From Bacillota bacterium (lineage in GTDB: Bacteria; Bacillota; Clostridia; Acetivibrionales; DSM-1351), in NCBI GenBank assembly GCA_023433945.1, contig JAEYTP010000030.1, forward strand, positions 1 through 25,891: a stretch of DNA of 25,891 bases, written 5' to 3'. Below are positions 8,355 through 15,065 of this stretch, in pieces. Each line of letters begins with the position of its first letter. Position 1 is the first letter of the stretch. The position numbers were made by a program, and so were the translations under genes. The notes under the pieces were generated by a model. It saw nothing but the letters and a program-made list of their open reading frames with translations, had not been told where the DNA came from and made no database searches.

Positions 8355-8588
8355 ATGGACAACCTTGAAGATAAGATTTCTGGAGAATATGTGGCTGTTA
8401 AAGCTCAAGACAATGGTGTAACAATTATTGGCCTTACCAGAGGCCGTGATACCAAGTTCCACCACACAGAAAAACTAGATAGGGGAGAGGTATTACTGGC
8501 TCAGTTTACAGAAAATACTTCTGCTATTAAAATACGTGGTAAGGCTACTATTTATTGTAAATATGGAACAATTCAATGCGGAGAATAA
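8355..8588 (+). CDS. mtrB: Trp RNA-binding attenuation protein (TRAP)
   Basis: TRAP forms an 11-subunit ring that, when loaded with tryptophan, binds (G/U)AG repeats in leader RNAs and lowers transcription or translation of trp genes. This 77-aa protein (Bacillus TRAP is 75 aa) contains the near-invariant core GLTRGRDTKFHHTEKLD followed by AQFTENTSAIKIRG. Residues equivalent to the Bacillus RNA-binding K37, K56 and R58 are present as K40, K59 and R61, and the tryptophan-pocket threonines as T28 and T33. The frame opens at a TTG (8334), but ATG 8355 is preferred: GGAAGGA (8336-8342) precedes it and it fits family length. No mtrA (folE) lies upstream and no trp operon or anti-TRAP gene lies in the window, so its targets are elsewhere. 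Confidence 0.96.
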   Translation: MDNLEDKISGEYVAVKAQDNGVTIIGLTRGRDTKFHHTEKLDRGEVLLAQFTENTSAIKIRGKATIYCKYGTIQCGE

Positions 8589-8612
8589 CAATGGAAAGGT
8601 AGTGTTGACATA

Positions 8613-8810
8613 ATGTGGACAGTTGTTTATATGGCTCAGAGCAAAGATGTTGCCAACCAACTTCAAGAGATTTTGTCTAAAGAAGGTATTTTAGTTAAAT
8701 TAAGAGCAATTAGCAAAAATGTTGAAAATAATGATAATTATTTTGAAGTACTTGTACCGGAAGCTGAAATAGAAGAGGCGCATAGTGTTATCATTGAAAA
8801 AGGTTATTAA
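8613..8810 (+). CDS. Small conserved protein, DUF2007-like, 65 aa
   Basis: Function unknown. The protein starts MWTVVYMAQSKDVANQLQ and ends EVLVPEAEIEEAHSVI, a beta-alpha-beta/ACT-like layout (YFEVLVP as a strand) resembling the small DUF2007 'putative signal-transducing' proteins; this link is by pattern only. It begins 24 bases after mtrB, with GGAAAGGT (8593-8600) upstream, and ends at a terminator, so it is probably co-transcribed with mtrB. It has no cysteine, membrane segment or signal peptide. Confidence 0.75.
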   Translation: MWTVVYMAQSKDVANQLQEILSKEGILVKLRAISKNVENNDNYFEVLVPEAEIEEAHSVIIEKGY

Positions 8811-8817
8811 TAAAAAG

Positions 8818-8850
8818 TCCTCGTGCATCACATCTGCTCGAGGGTTTTTA
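8818..8850 (+). terminator. Intrinsic terminator after mtrB operon
   Basis: Stem CCTCG (8819-8823) with CGAGG (8839-8843), one T-T mismatch, then GCA/TGC (8825-8827 with 8835-8837), 7-base loop, followed by TTTTT (8845-8849). It closes the dnaE-mtrB-8613 group. Confidence 0.85.
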
Positions 8851-8881
8851 TTATTTAGTACAACATGAGAGGAAAGCAGCA

Positions 8882-9319
8882 ATGTTTTACGTTGACACCA
8901 GGCTTATTGTAAGATATGCGGAAACAGACAGGATGGGAATAGTACACCATTCAAATTATCCTGTTTGGTTTGAAGCTGGCAGAACAGAGTTTATTAAAAA
9001 ATGGGGATATACTTATTCCGATATTGAAGAAAAAGGATTAATGCTCCCTTTATTAGAGCTAAAAGCAAAATATATTAGCCCTGCTATTTACGAGGATATT
9101 ATAGTTGTTAGAACAAGTGTAAAGGATTTTTCCAAAACGAAGCTCATTTTCTATTATGAGGTCTATAAGGAAGAAAACCTAAATAAGCCTATTACTACAG
9201 GGGAAACAATGCATGTATGGACAAATACAAATCTTAAACCTATTAATCTCAGTAAAGTAGATCCAGAGCTTTATAATACTATATACCATAATGCTTCTTG
9301 TGAAAATGACAACATATAG
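8882..9319 (+). CDS. Acyl-CoA thioesterase, YbgC/FadM hot-dog family
   Basis: Single hot-dog-fold protein of 145 aa, the usual length of YbgC-like 4-hydroxybenzoyl-CoA/acyl-CoA thioesterases, which hydrolyse acyl-CoA or acyl-ACP thioesters in the cytoplasm. The N-terminal motif RYAETDRMGIVHHSNYPVWF matches the family active site, with the catalytic aspartate at D16, and EAGRTEFI follows on the central helix. The ribosome binding site GAGAGGAAAG lies 8-10 bases before ATG 8882. It is followed by pgsA, so a role in lipid or phospholipid supply is plausible but is inferred only from position. Substrate unknown. Confidence 0.92.
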   Translation: MFYVDTRLIVRYAETDRMGIVHHSNYPVWFEAGRTEFIKKWGYTYSDIEEKGLMLPLLELKAKYISPAIYEDIIVVRTSVKDFSKTKLIFYYEVYKEENLNKPITTGETMHVWTNTNLKPINLSKVDPELYNTIYHNASCENDNI

Positions 9320-9339
9320 TATTTGCTTGCATTATGGTA
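9284..9339 (+). repeat. 11-bp perfect inverted repeat across the thioesterase gene end
   Basis: TACCATAATGC (9284-9294) and its exact reverse complement GCATTATGGTA (9329-9339), 34 bases apart. The left arm is inside the gene, the right arm in the spacer. No T-run follows, so it is not a classic terminator. Confidence 0.6.
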
Positions 9340-9356
9340 ATGGTTTGTGGTAAACT
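9327..9356 (+). promoter_or_regulatory. Possible pgsA promoter
   Basis: TTGCAT (9327-9332), 18-bp spacer, TAAACT (9351-9356). The -35 box lies in the right arm of the inverted repeat at 9284-9339. A weak match; tentative. Confidence 0.3.
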
Positions 9357-9402
9357 AAGTTTGCTTTTTATTCCATTTTCATGGTAATCAGGTGGTGAGT
9401 TG

Positions 9403-9975
9403 GTGACAAAGAATATTCCGAATATATTAACAGCATTAAGACTCTTAATGGTTCCTTTCATGGGCTACTTTTTATTTGTGGAGAATTACACTACGGGTAT
9501 CATTTTATTTACAGCAGGTGGAGCTACCGATGTACTGGATGGGTACATAGCAAGAAAGTATAATCTTGTTACAAAATGGGGAAAAGTATTTGATCCTTTA
9601 GCTGATAAATTAATGCAAATCACAGCACTTGTTTTGCTAACATATCATCAGTTAATTCCCATAATAGTTCCAATTATAGTAGTGGCAAAGGAATTTTTGA
9701 TGATGTTAGGTGGAATAATGCTGTATAAAAAGGGAAAAACAGTTATCGGTGCGAACTGGTACGGAAAAATGGCAACTGTTATTTTCTATTTTGCAATATT
9801 AGCAACCATAATATTTAAGATGGACTTAAGTATTAATAAGTTTACTACTTCTGCAGCAAATTTTTCTATTGGCTTAGCGGTATTATGTACGTTGTTTGCC
9901 TTTGTAATGTATGTTGTCATATATGTTAAGATTTCTAGGAATTATCACGATAGTCACAGCAATACTAATATTTAA
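9403..9975 (+). CDS. pgsA: CDP-diacylglycerol--glycerol-3-phosphate 3-phosphatidyltransferase
   Basis: Integral membrane enzyme that makes phosphatidylglycerol phosphate, the committed step to phosphatidylglycerol and cardiolipin. The CDP-alcohol phosphatidyltransferase signature D(x2)DG(x2)AR(x8)G(x3)D(x3)D is complete: D43, D46, G47, A50, R51, G60, D64, D68. The 190-aa length and the opening TKNIPNILTALRLLMVP are typical of PgsA, with about five further hydrophobic segments. The start is GTG 9403, seven bases after AGGTGG (9390-9395); a TTG at 9400 in the same frame is possible but too close to the ribosome binding site. Symbol by family match; a closely related phosphatidyltransferase cannot be excluded. 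Confidence 0.93.
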   Translation: MTKNIPNILTALRLLMVPFMGYFLFVENYTTGIILFTAGGATDVLDGYIARKYNLVTKWGKVFDPLADKLMQITALVLLTYHQLIPIIVPIIVVAKEFLMMLGGIMLYKKGKTVIGANWYGKMATVIFYFAILATIIFKMDLSINKFTTSAANFSIGLAVLCTLFAFVMYVVIYVKISRNYHDSHSNTNI

Positions 9976-9994
9976 TACTGTAATTTGCTTATAT

Positions 9995-10017
9995 AGGGTA
10001 CACTTTATGTGTACCTT
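9995..10017 (+). terminator. Short hairpin after pgsA, weak terminator
   Basis: Stem GGTACAC (9997-10003) with GTGTACC (10009-10015), 5-base loop, extended by a G-U and an A-U pair, followed by TTAAATATTATT. The U-tract is interrupted, so termination is probably partial. Confidence 0.45.
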
Positions 10018-10037
10018 AAATATTATTGGAGAAGAAA

Positions 10038-10916
10038 ATGTTTGGATATGTTACCCCGGAAAAACCGGAATTAAAAATAAGAGAATATGATGTTTATAAG
10101 GCTTATTATTGTGGGGTTTGCAAATCAATCGGTAAAAGACATGGGCATATAAAAAGGATGACTTTAACATATGATGCAGCTTTTATGGCGCTATTGCTAG
10201 GTTCTGCCTTAAACGTTGGCACAACACTTACAAAAGAAAGATGCTTTGTGCATCCTTCAAAGAAGTTTTTCGTAACAAAAAATGAAATTATTGATTATGC
10301 ATCCGACATAAATATAATTCTTGCGTATCTTAATTTGAAAGATAAGTGGAATGATGATAAATCGGTTTTAGCAGCTTCAGGTATGCTGGCACTTAAAAAA
10401 GTTTATAAAAAGTTAACAACAGTTTATCCTGACAAGTGTGCTATAATAAATCAGAGAATAAATGAACTATCAACTTTAGAGAAAAATAAATGCGATTCCA
10501 TTGATATGGCGTGTGAACCCTTTGCCAAACTGATGGAGTCTGTTTTGGATTATGATGCTATTGATGATAAATCAAGACAAGTACTCAGATGGATGGGCTA
10601 TAATATTGGGAAATGGATTTATTTGATTGATGCATATGATGATTTGGAGGATGACTTTAAATCAGGTAGCTATAACCCTATATTAATGCAATATAAGTTT
10701 GATGGTAAAGATATACTCCAATTTAAAAAGACAATAGAAAAAGATATAGAATTTATTCTACTATACTGCTTAAGTGAGGCTTCAAAAGCATTTGAGCTGC
10801 TTGGATGTAAAGAGAACAAGGAAATTTTAGAAAATATACTCTACATGGGTATGCTTAGAAAAACTGAGAAAATAATGTGTAAGAGGAGTTGTGGAAAAGA
10901 TGAGAAATCCATATGA
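10038..10916 (+). CDS. DUF5685 family protein
   Basis: Protein of 292 aa of the DUF5685 family, common in clostridia and without known function. The family N-terminus is clear: MFGYVTPEKPELKIREYDVY, then KAYYCGVCKSIGKRHG with a CxxC pair (C26, C29 or so). The rest is mostly helical, with IYLIDAYDDLEDDFKSGSYNP near residues 195-215, which holds a dense acidic cluster like the metal-binding helices of prenyl-synthase-like folds; that similarity is only an impression. ATG 10038 is chosen over TTG 10026 because it starts the conserved MFGY and follows GGAGAAG. The 3' end overlaps the J-domain gene by 17 bases, so the two are likely coupled in translation and function. Confidence 0.88.
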   Translation: MFGYVTPEKPELKIREYDVYKAYYCGVCKSIGKRHGHIKRMTLTYDAAFMALLLGSALNVGTTLTKERCFVHPSKKFFVTKNEIIDYASDINIILAYLNLKDKWNDDKSVLAASGMLALKKVYKKLTTVYPDKCAIINQRINELSTLEKNKCDSIDMACEPFAKLMESVLDYDAIDDKSRQVLRWMGYNIGKWIYLIDAYDDLEDDFKSGSYNPILMQYKFDGKDILQFKKTIEKDIEFILLYCLSEASKAFELLGCKENKEILENILYMGMLRKTEKIMCKRSCGKDEKSI

Positions 10917-11544
10917 GGTGCTAGGCATCAAAGAGGGTGCATCTGAAGAAGAAATAAAAAAAGCATATAGAGAACAAGTTAAGAAGTATCATCCTGATCA
11001 ATATCAGGATAATCCACTATCAAAGCTTGCTGAGGAGAAACTGAAAGAAGTAAATCAGGCTTATGAGTATTTAAGCTCAAAGGGGCAAACTTCTAAATCC
11101 AGTAATGGTTGGTCAGGCAGAAGTGGTTTTAACGGACAAACTAATGCTAGTAATTATGGCGGTGGAAACTCTGGAGGTTCTGAGACTTTTAGGCAGATTA
11201 GAATGCACATCAACAATGGTAACGTATCTGCAGCTGAATCATTGCTAGAAAATGAGCCAACTAGAAATGCTGAATGGTTCTATCTAAAAGGTCTTATTTT
11301 TATGAAAAAGGGCTGGTACAATGAAGCAATAATGAATATAAGACAAGCAGTAAATATGGACCCTTCAAATTATGAATATAGAGATACTCTTAATAGACTC
11401 AACACAAATAATAATATGTACAGGGGCAATGCTTATGGCAGAGGTTATGGTCAGGGAATGAGTTTCTGTGATTGTTGTACTACTCTTTGGTGTGCCGATT
11501 CCTGCTGTGAATGTTGTGGCGGTGATATAATATCCTGCTGTTAA
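10900..11544 (+). CDS. J-domain protein with TPR-like region and Cys-rich tail
   Basis: DnaJ-type co-chaperone of 214 aa. Residues 1-70 are a J domain (MRNPYEVLGIKEGASEEE, with the HPD motif at H31-D33) that should stimulate an Hsp70 (DnaK). A Gly/Ser/Asn-rich linker follows (about 67-100), then a TPR-like helical pair (residues 100-160: ESLLENEPTRNAEWFYLKG and AIMNIRQAVNMDPSN). The last 26 or so residues are extraordinary: SFCDCCTTLWCADSCCECC followed by GGDIISCC, ten cysteines. The typical DnaJ zinc fingers and C-terminal substrate domains are absent. ATG 10900 is preferred over GTG 10891, which lies too close to AGAGGAG (10882-10888). It overlaps the DUF5685 gene and precedes a membrane protein gene by 19 bases. 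Confidence 0.9.
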   Translation: MRNPYEVLGIKEGASEEEIKKAYREQVKKYHPDQYQDNPLSKLAEEKLKEVNQAYEYLSSKGQTSKSSNGWSGRSGFNGQTNASNYGGGNSGGSETFRQIRMHINNGNVSAAESLLENEPTRNAEWFYLKGLIFMKKGWYNEAIMNIRQAVNMDPSNYEYRDTLNRLNTNNNMYRGNAYGRGYGQGMSFCDCCTTLWCADSCCECCGGDIISCC

Positions 11545-11563
11545 GCAAGAAAGGAATAGTCCA

Positions 11564-12079
11564 ATGAGAGAAAGAACTCAAGTAAAAAAGTTAGCTCTAA
11601 GCGGTATACTGTTGGCTTTTGCAATTATATGTGTTTTTCTTGCGGCCAGCCTTCCTACCAGCAGACTAACATTTTATGCACTTAGCTCTTTATTTCTGTC
11701 AGTTATTATTATAGAGTCGGGGTTAAAGCTTGCGTGGGCGTTCTATATAGCATCCAGCCTTTTATCGGTAGTTCTTGTTCCAAGGTTGGGGGTTATACCC
11801 TATATAGTATTCTTTGGAATATACGGGCTAATAAAATTTTATTCTGAGAAGACTCATAATAGGATATTTGAATATATAATTAAGATTATTTATTTTAATA
11901 TATGCTTGTTTTTGGGTTTGTTTTTTGCAAAAGAGTTTTTACTTAGTGAAGCACAAATCGAACTACCTTTGATAATTTTAGCTATCGGGTTGGAGCTTGT
12001 ATTCTTTATTTATGATTATGTTTATACCTTGTTTATTAGATTTTATTCCGCAAGGCTTAGACCGAGGCTCAAAATCTGA
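11564..12079 (+). CDS. Hypothetical multi-pass membrane protein, 171 aa
   Basis: Not recognised with certainty. Five to six hydrophobic segments, beginning LALSGILLAFAIICVFLAAS, then PTSRLTFYALSSLF and so on, with a basic end (RLRPRLKI). The first segment and the PTSRL turn recall S-components of ECF-type vitamin transporters or other small substrate-binding membrane proteins, but the match is weak and no ATPase gene lies nearby. The start ATG 11564 follows AGAAAGGAA (11549-11557) at six bases. It lies 19 bases after the J-domain gene and ends before a terminator-like hairpin, so it is the last gene of the DUF5685 group. Confidence 0.75.
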   Translation: MRERTQVKKLALSGILLAFAIICVFLAASLPTSRLTFYALSSLFLSVIIIESGLKLAWAFYIASSLLSVVLVPRLGVIPYIVFFGIYGLIKFYSEKTHNRIFEYIIKIIYFNICLFLGLFFAKEFLLSEAQIELPLIILAIGLELVFFIYDYVYTLFIRFYSARLRPRLKI

Positions 12080-12105
12080 GGCAATGCTGAGAAATAAATT
12101 GATAA

Positions 12106-12153
12106 AAACCTCCTCTCGTATTACAATATTTGTAAAATGAGCGGAGGTTTTTT
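12106..12153 (+). terminator. Terminator-like hairpin that carries the next gene's ribosome binding site
   Basis: Stem AAACCTCC (12106-12113) with GGAGGTTT (12143-12150), one mismatch, then CTC/GAG (12115-12117 with 12139-12141), and a separate inner stem TTACAA/TTGTAA (12121-12126 with 12130-12135). The U-tract TTTTTT spans 12148-12153 and the ATG of the next gene is at 12154. GGAGG (12143-12147) in the descending arm is the only ribosome binding site for that gene. Confidence 0.8.
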
Positions 12154-12444
12154 ATGTCACCAGCATTTTCTTATTCCATTGCAGTTTTTGTCATTATTCT
12201 TATCTCAGGATGTGCCGTAAACCTGTTACCTCAGCACTATGTGTTTCAGCTAATTGGAATTGCATTCTTCTTTACATATATCTTAATAAACAGTGCAATA
12301 CTTTTTGAAAGTACCGCAGAAGTTACATTCAAAATGCTATTCTATCGCTCTTTACCGCTATTGTTTGGTATTTCAGCATGTTTAATATCCATGACCTTAG
12401 GTTTTTGGATTTTCCCTGCCATCCGTGAAAGGATAAGAGATTGA
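12154..12444 (+). CDS. Small membrane protein, 96 aa
   Basis: Unknown function. Three hydrophobic segments: residues 5-25 (with ISGCAVNLLPQ), 33-50 and 67-90, and a basic C-terminus (IRERIRD). The opening SYSIAVFVIILISGCAVN resembles a lipoprotein signal, but the Cys follows at S-G-C, in a context that could equally be the first membrane helix. No domain was recognised. The start codon lies one base after a U-tract and the ribosome binding site is in the hairpin arm, so translation depends on that structure being open. No terminator lies directly after it; a repeat-rich stretch follows. Confidence 0.65.
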   Translation: MSPAFSYSIAVFVIILISGCAVNLLPQHYVFQLIGIAFFFTYILINSAILFESTAEVTFKMLFYRSLPLLFGISACLISMTLGFWIFPAIRERIRD

Positions 12445-12447
12445 GTC

Positions 12448-12526
12448 TAAGGAATTAGGAGAATCAATAGAGTTAGACATTAAAGAACTAAAGAATTAAG
12501 GGATTAAGAATTAATAGAATTAAAAG
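12448..12526 (+). repeat. Low-complexity stretch of AAGAATTA-like repeats
   Basis: Just after the membrane gene stop, irregular 8-10 base units of the type AAGAATTAA recur (for example 12490-12498, 12504-12512 and 12514-12522). No fixed period can be laid out, so it is weaker than the other arrays. The rest of the 314-bp spacer up to 12758 holds one hairpin terminator (12607-12644) and AT-rich sequence. Confidence 0.4.
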
Positions 12527-12606
12527 TTTCCCTCTATGAAAAGTAAGAGATTCCAGATTTATCAAAAAAGAGAATATACCTAGGTTCCATAATGTGATAT
12601 AATATT

Positions 12607-12644
12607 GGGTGATTTGTGTACTAGCCTTAATCACCCTTTTATTT
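12607..12644 (+). terminator. Intrinsic terminator before the XRE-cupin gene
   Basis: Perfect stem GGGTGATT (12607-12614) with AATCACCC (12629-12636), 14-base loop, followed by TTTTATTTT (12637-12645). It ends transcription from the small membrane-protein group. Confidence 0.75.
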
Positions 12645-12758
12645 TATCTAAATATAAGATATATTATAACAAGGCATATTATGTTTTATGAAATGGTTAG
12701 TTGGATAATAAATATTCAATTTAGAATCTATATAATTTGGGAAAGGACGGGATAAATA

Positions 12759-13307
12759 ATGAATGAAAAAGTTAAAGATATAGCTGTCAGAATAAAGGGC
12801 TTAAGGTTACTTGCAGGAGTCTCAGAGGAGGAAGTCGCAAAATCAATAAGCATTAACCTGCAGGAATATTTAAAGTATGAAAATGCAGAGGACGATATTC
12901 CCGTCAGTATTTTATATGAAATCGCAGATTATTATCATGTGGATATGACTGAGATAATGACAGGAACTTCACCAAAGCTTCATGATATTTGCTATGTCAA
13001 AAAAGGTGAAGGGTTGAAGGTGGAAAGGTATGACCAATACAGCTTTGAAAGCTTAGCCTATAAATATTCCAATAGAAAAATTGAGCCTATGGTTGTTGTA
13101 CTCGATCCAAACAATAATCCGGAGATGGTTTCTCATAAAGGCCAAGAATTCAACTATTGTTTGGAGGGAAGGATGAAAGTAATTATTGGTAAAGAGCACT
13201 ATGTACTAGAATCGGGGGATTCTCTTTACTTCACATCCACAATACCACACAAGATGCTTGCACTCGATGGCAAGGAAGCAAAATTTATCACAATAATACT
13301 ACTTTAA
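12759..13307 (+). CDS. XRE-family regulator with C-terminal cupin domain
   Basis: Transcription regulator of 182 aa. Residues 5-70 are an XRE-type helix-turn-helix (VKDIAVRIKGLRLLAGVSEE to ADYYHVDMTEIMTG). Residues about 105-180 are a cupin barrel (GQEFNYCLEGRMKVIIGKEH, then SGDSLYFTSTIPHKMLAL), which usually binds a small ligand or metal. This XRE-cupin layout is frequent in regulators of fatty-acid, amine or polyamine metabolism. ATG 12759 follows AAAGGA (12741-12746). Only 22 bases separate it from the acyl-CoA synthetase gene with a good ribosome binding site, so it probably controls that operon, perhaps in response to the substrate; the ligand cannot be deduced. Confidence 0.92.
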   Translation: MNEKVKDIAVRIKGLRLLAGVSEEEVAKSISINLQEYLKYENAEDDIPVSILYEIADYYHVDMTEIMTGTSPKLHDICYVKKGEGLKVERYDQYSFESLAYKYSNRKIEPMVVVLDPNNNPEMVSHKGQEFNYCLEGRMKVIIGKEHYVLESGDSLYFTSTIPHKMLALDGKEAKFITIILL

Positions 13308-13329
13308 AATAAAGCTGGAGGCAATACAT

Positions 13330-15015
13330 ATGGGTTACGAAGCACTATACTTAAAACAAACAGAATTTACTTCCTATGAGGACTTTTGCGAGAATTTTAA
13401 ACTTAATATACCAGAGAACTTCAACTTTGCGTATGATATAATAGATAGGTATGCTATTGAGCAGCCTGAGAGGCTTGCTTTGGTTTGGTGCGATGACAAT
13501 GGGCAAGAGAAAAAGTTTACATTTAGTGACCTTAAGTACTGGTCTGACAAAACGGCAAACTTTCTTGTGTCCAAGGGAATTAAAAAAGGCGATAAGATAA
13601 TGCTTATATTAAAGAGAAGATACGAATTCTACTTCTTTGCATTTGCAATATCCAAAATTGGCGCCATATTTATTCCTTCTACCAATCAGCTAATGAAAAA
13701 GGACATAGTTTACAGAAATAACGCTGCAGAGGTTAAGGCAATTGTTGCATTTAATGAAGGGGAGATTATCGAACATGTTGAATCAGCAAAGGCAGAATCT
13801 CCAACTGTAGAAAATTTCATATTAGTGTGCGGATATAAACAGGGGTGGATAGATTACAATTCTGAGATCAGCGATACATCCAGTGAATGGACAAGGCCTG
13901 AGGGAGATAAAAACACGTACAATAATGATACCATGATTATTTATTTCACATCTGGTACCACTGCAATGCCTAAAATGACAGTACATGATTTTACTTACCC
14001 CCTTGGTCACATTGTAACCGCAAGATATTGGCAGAGAGTACAAGAGAATGGCTTGCACATTACCGTTGCCGATTCTGGCTGGGCAAAGTTCGCATGGGGT
14101 AAGCTTTATGGTCAATGGATTTGCGGAGCTGTTCAGTTTGTCTATGATATGGATAGGTTTGATCCTATTAAGCTGCTAGAAAAGCTTGAAAAGTACGAGG
14201 TTAAAACCTTCTGCGCTCCTCCTACGATATATAGATTTTTACTTCAGCACGATATTACAAATTATGATCTGTCAAAGCTGGTTCACTGTTCTACTGCAGG
14301 TGAGCCACTCAATCCTGAGATATTCAATAGGTTTAAAAAGCTAACAGGTATTCCAATCCTTAATGGGTTTGGTCAGACCGAAACCACTGTTTTGGTTGCA
14401 AATTTTGAATGGTTGGATATTGACCCAGGTGCAATGGGCAAACCAAATCCTGCTTACCATATTGATGTTGTGGATGAGTTCGGAAAATCATGTCCTGCAG
14501 GTGAAGAAGGAGAGCTAGTTATAAGAGATGTGGATATAAATAAGCCAGCCGGATTATTTAGCAGCTATTACAAGGATAAAACTGCTACAGACAAGGTATG
14601 GTATGATGGTATGTATCATACTGGTGATGTTGTTTATAGAGATGAGCATGGCTATTTGTGGTTTGTTGGAAGAAATGATGATGTTATTAAGGCTTCTGGA
14701 TACAGAATCAGTCCTTTTGAGGTTGAAAGTGCTTTGATTGAGCACCCCGCTGTTCTTGAGTGTGCTGTTACTGGTGCACCTGATGCAGTAAGAGGTACTG
14801 TAGTAAAGGCTACTGTTGTTCTTGCAAAGTCCTATACACCATCAGAGGAATTAAGTAAGGATATTCAAACATACGTTAAAAATGTTACTGCCCCATATAA
14901 ATATCCACGAATTATTGAATTTGTTGATGAATTACCAAAGACTATTGGTGGAAAAATAAAAAGGGCACAGCTTAGAAATGAAGATAAGGCAAAATTTGAA
15001 GCTAGGCAAGAATAA
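13330..15015 (+). CDS. AMP-binding acyl-CoA synthetase (medium-chain type)
   Basis: ANL-superfamily enzyme of 561 aa that activates a carboxylic acid to acyl-AMP and then acyl-CoA. Visible motifs: phosphate-binding YFTSGTTAMPKM (about residue 205), the conserved GFGQTETT (about 350), the hinge region YHTGDVVYRDEHGY with GRNDDVIKASGYRI (about 430-460), and the C-terminal catalytic lysine region PKTIGGKIKRAQLR (about 542). The sequence resembles acetoacetyl-CoA/medium-chain acyl-CoA synthetases (MACS family) more than AcsA or FadD. ATG 13330 follows GGAGG (13317-13321). It is paired with the XRE-cupin regulator upstream, which is a common arrangement in clostridia. Substrate unknown. Confidence 0.93.
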   Translation: MGYEALYLKQTEFTSYEDFCENFKLNIPENFNFAYDIIDRYAIEQPERLALVWCDDNGQEKKFTFSDLKYWSDKTANFLVSKGIKKGDKIMLILKRRYEFYFFAFAISKIGAIFIPSTNQLMKKDIVYRNNAAEVKAIVAFNEGEIIEHVESAKAESPTVENFILVCGYKQGWIDYNSEISDTSSEWTRPEGDKNTYNNDTMIIYFTSGTTAMPKMTVHDFTYPLGHIVTARYWQRVQENGLHITVADSGWAKFAWGKLYGQWICGAVQFVYDMDRFDPIKLLEKLEKYEVKTFCAPPTIYRFLLQHDITNYDLSKLVHCSTAGEPLNPEIFNRFKKLTGIPILNGFGQTETTVLVANFEWLDIDPGAMGKPNPAYHIDVVDEFGKSCPAGEEGELVIRDVDINKPAGLFSSYYKDKTATDKVWYDGMYHTGDVVYRDEHGYLWFVGRNDDVIKASGYRISPFEVESALIEHPAVLECAVTGAPDAVRGTVVKATVVLAKSYTPSEELSKDIQTYVKNVTAPYKYPRIIEFVDELPKTIGGKIKRAQLRNEDKAKFEARQE

Positions 15016-15065
15016 TTGTCCTATGCTTTGAGTGGCCTTAAGAAAGGAATTTGGTTTTACAATAG

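Noticed and set aside
12595..12603. Extended -10 element TGATATAAT as promoter for the XRE-cupin gene.
   Set aside because: No -35 box is visible and the transcript would begin inside the hairpin terminator at 12607-12644 and end some 30 bases later. Left out as a feature.
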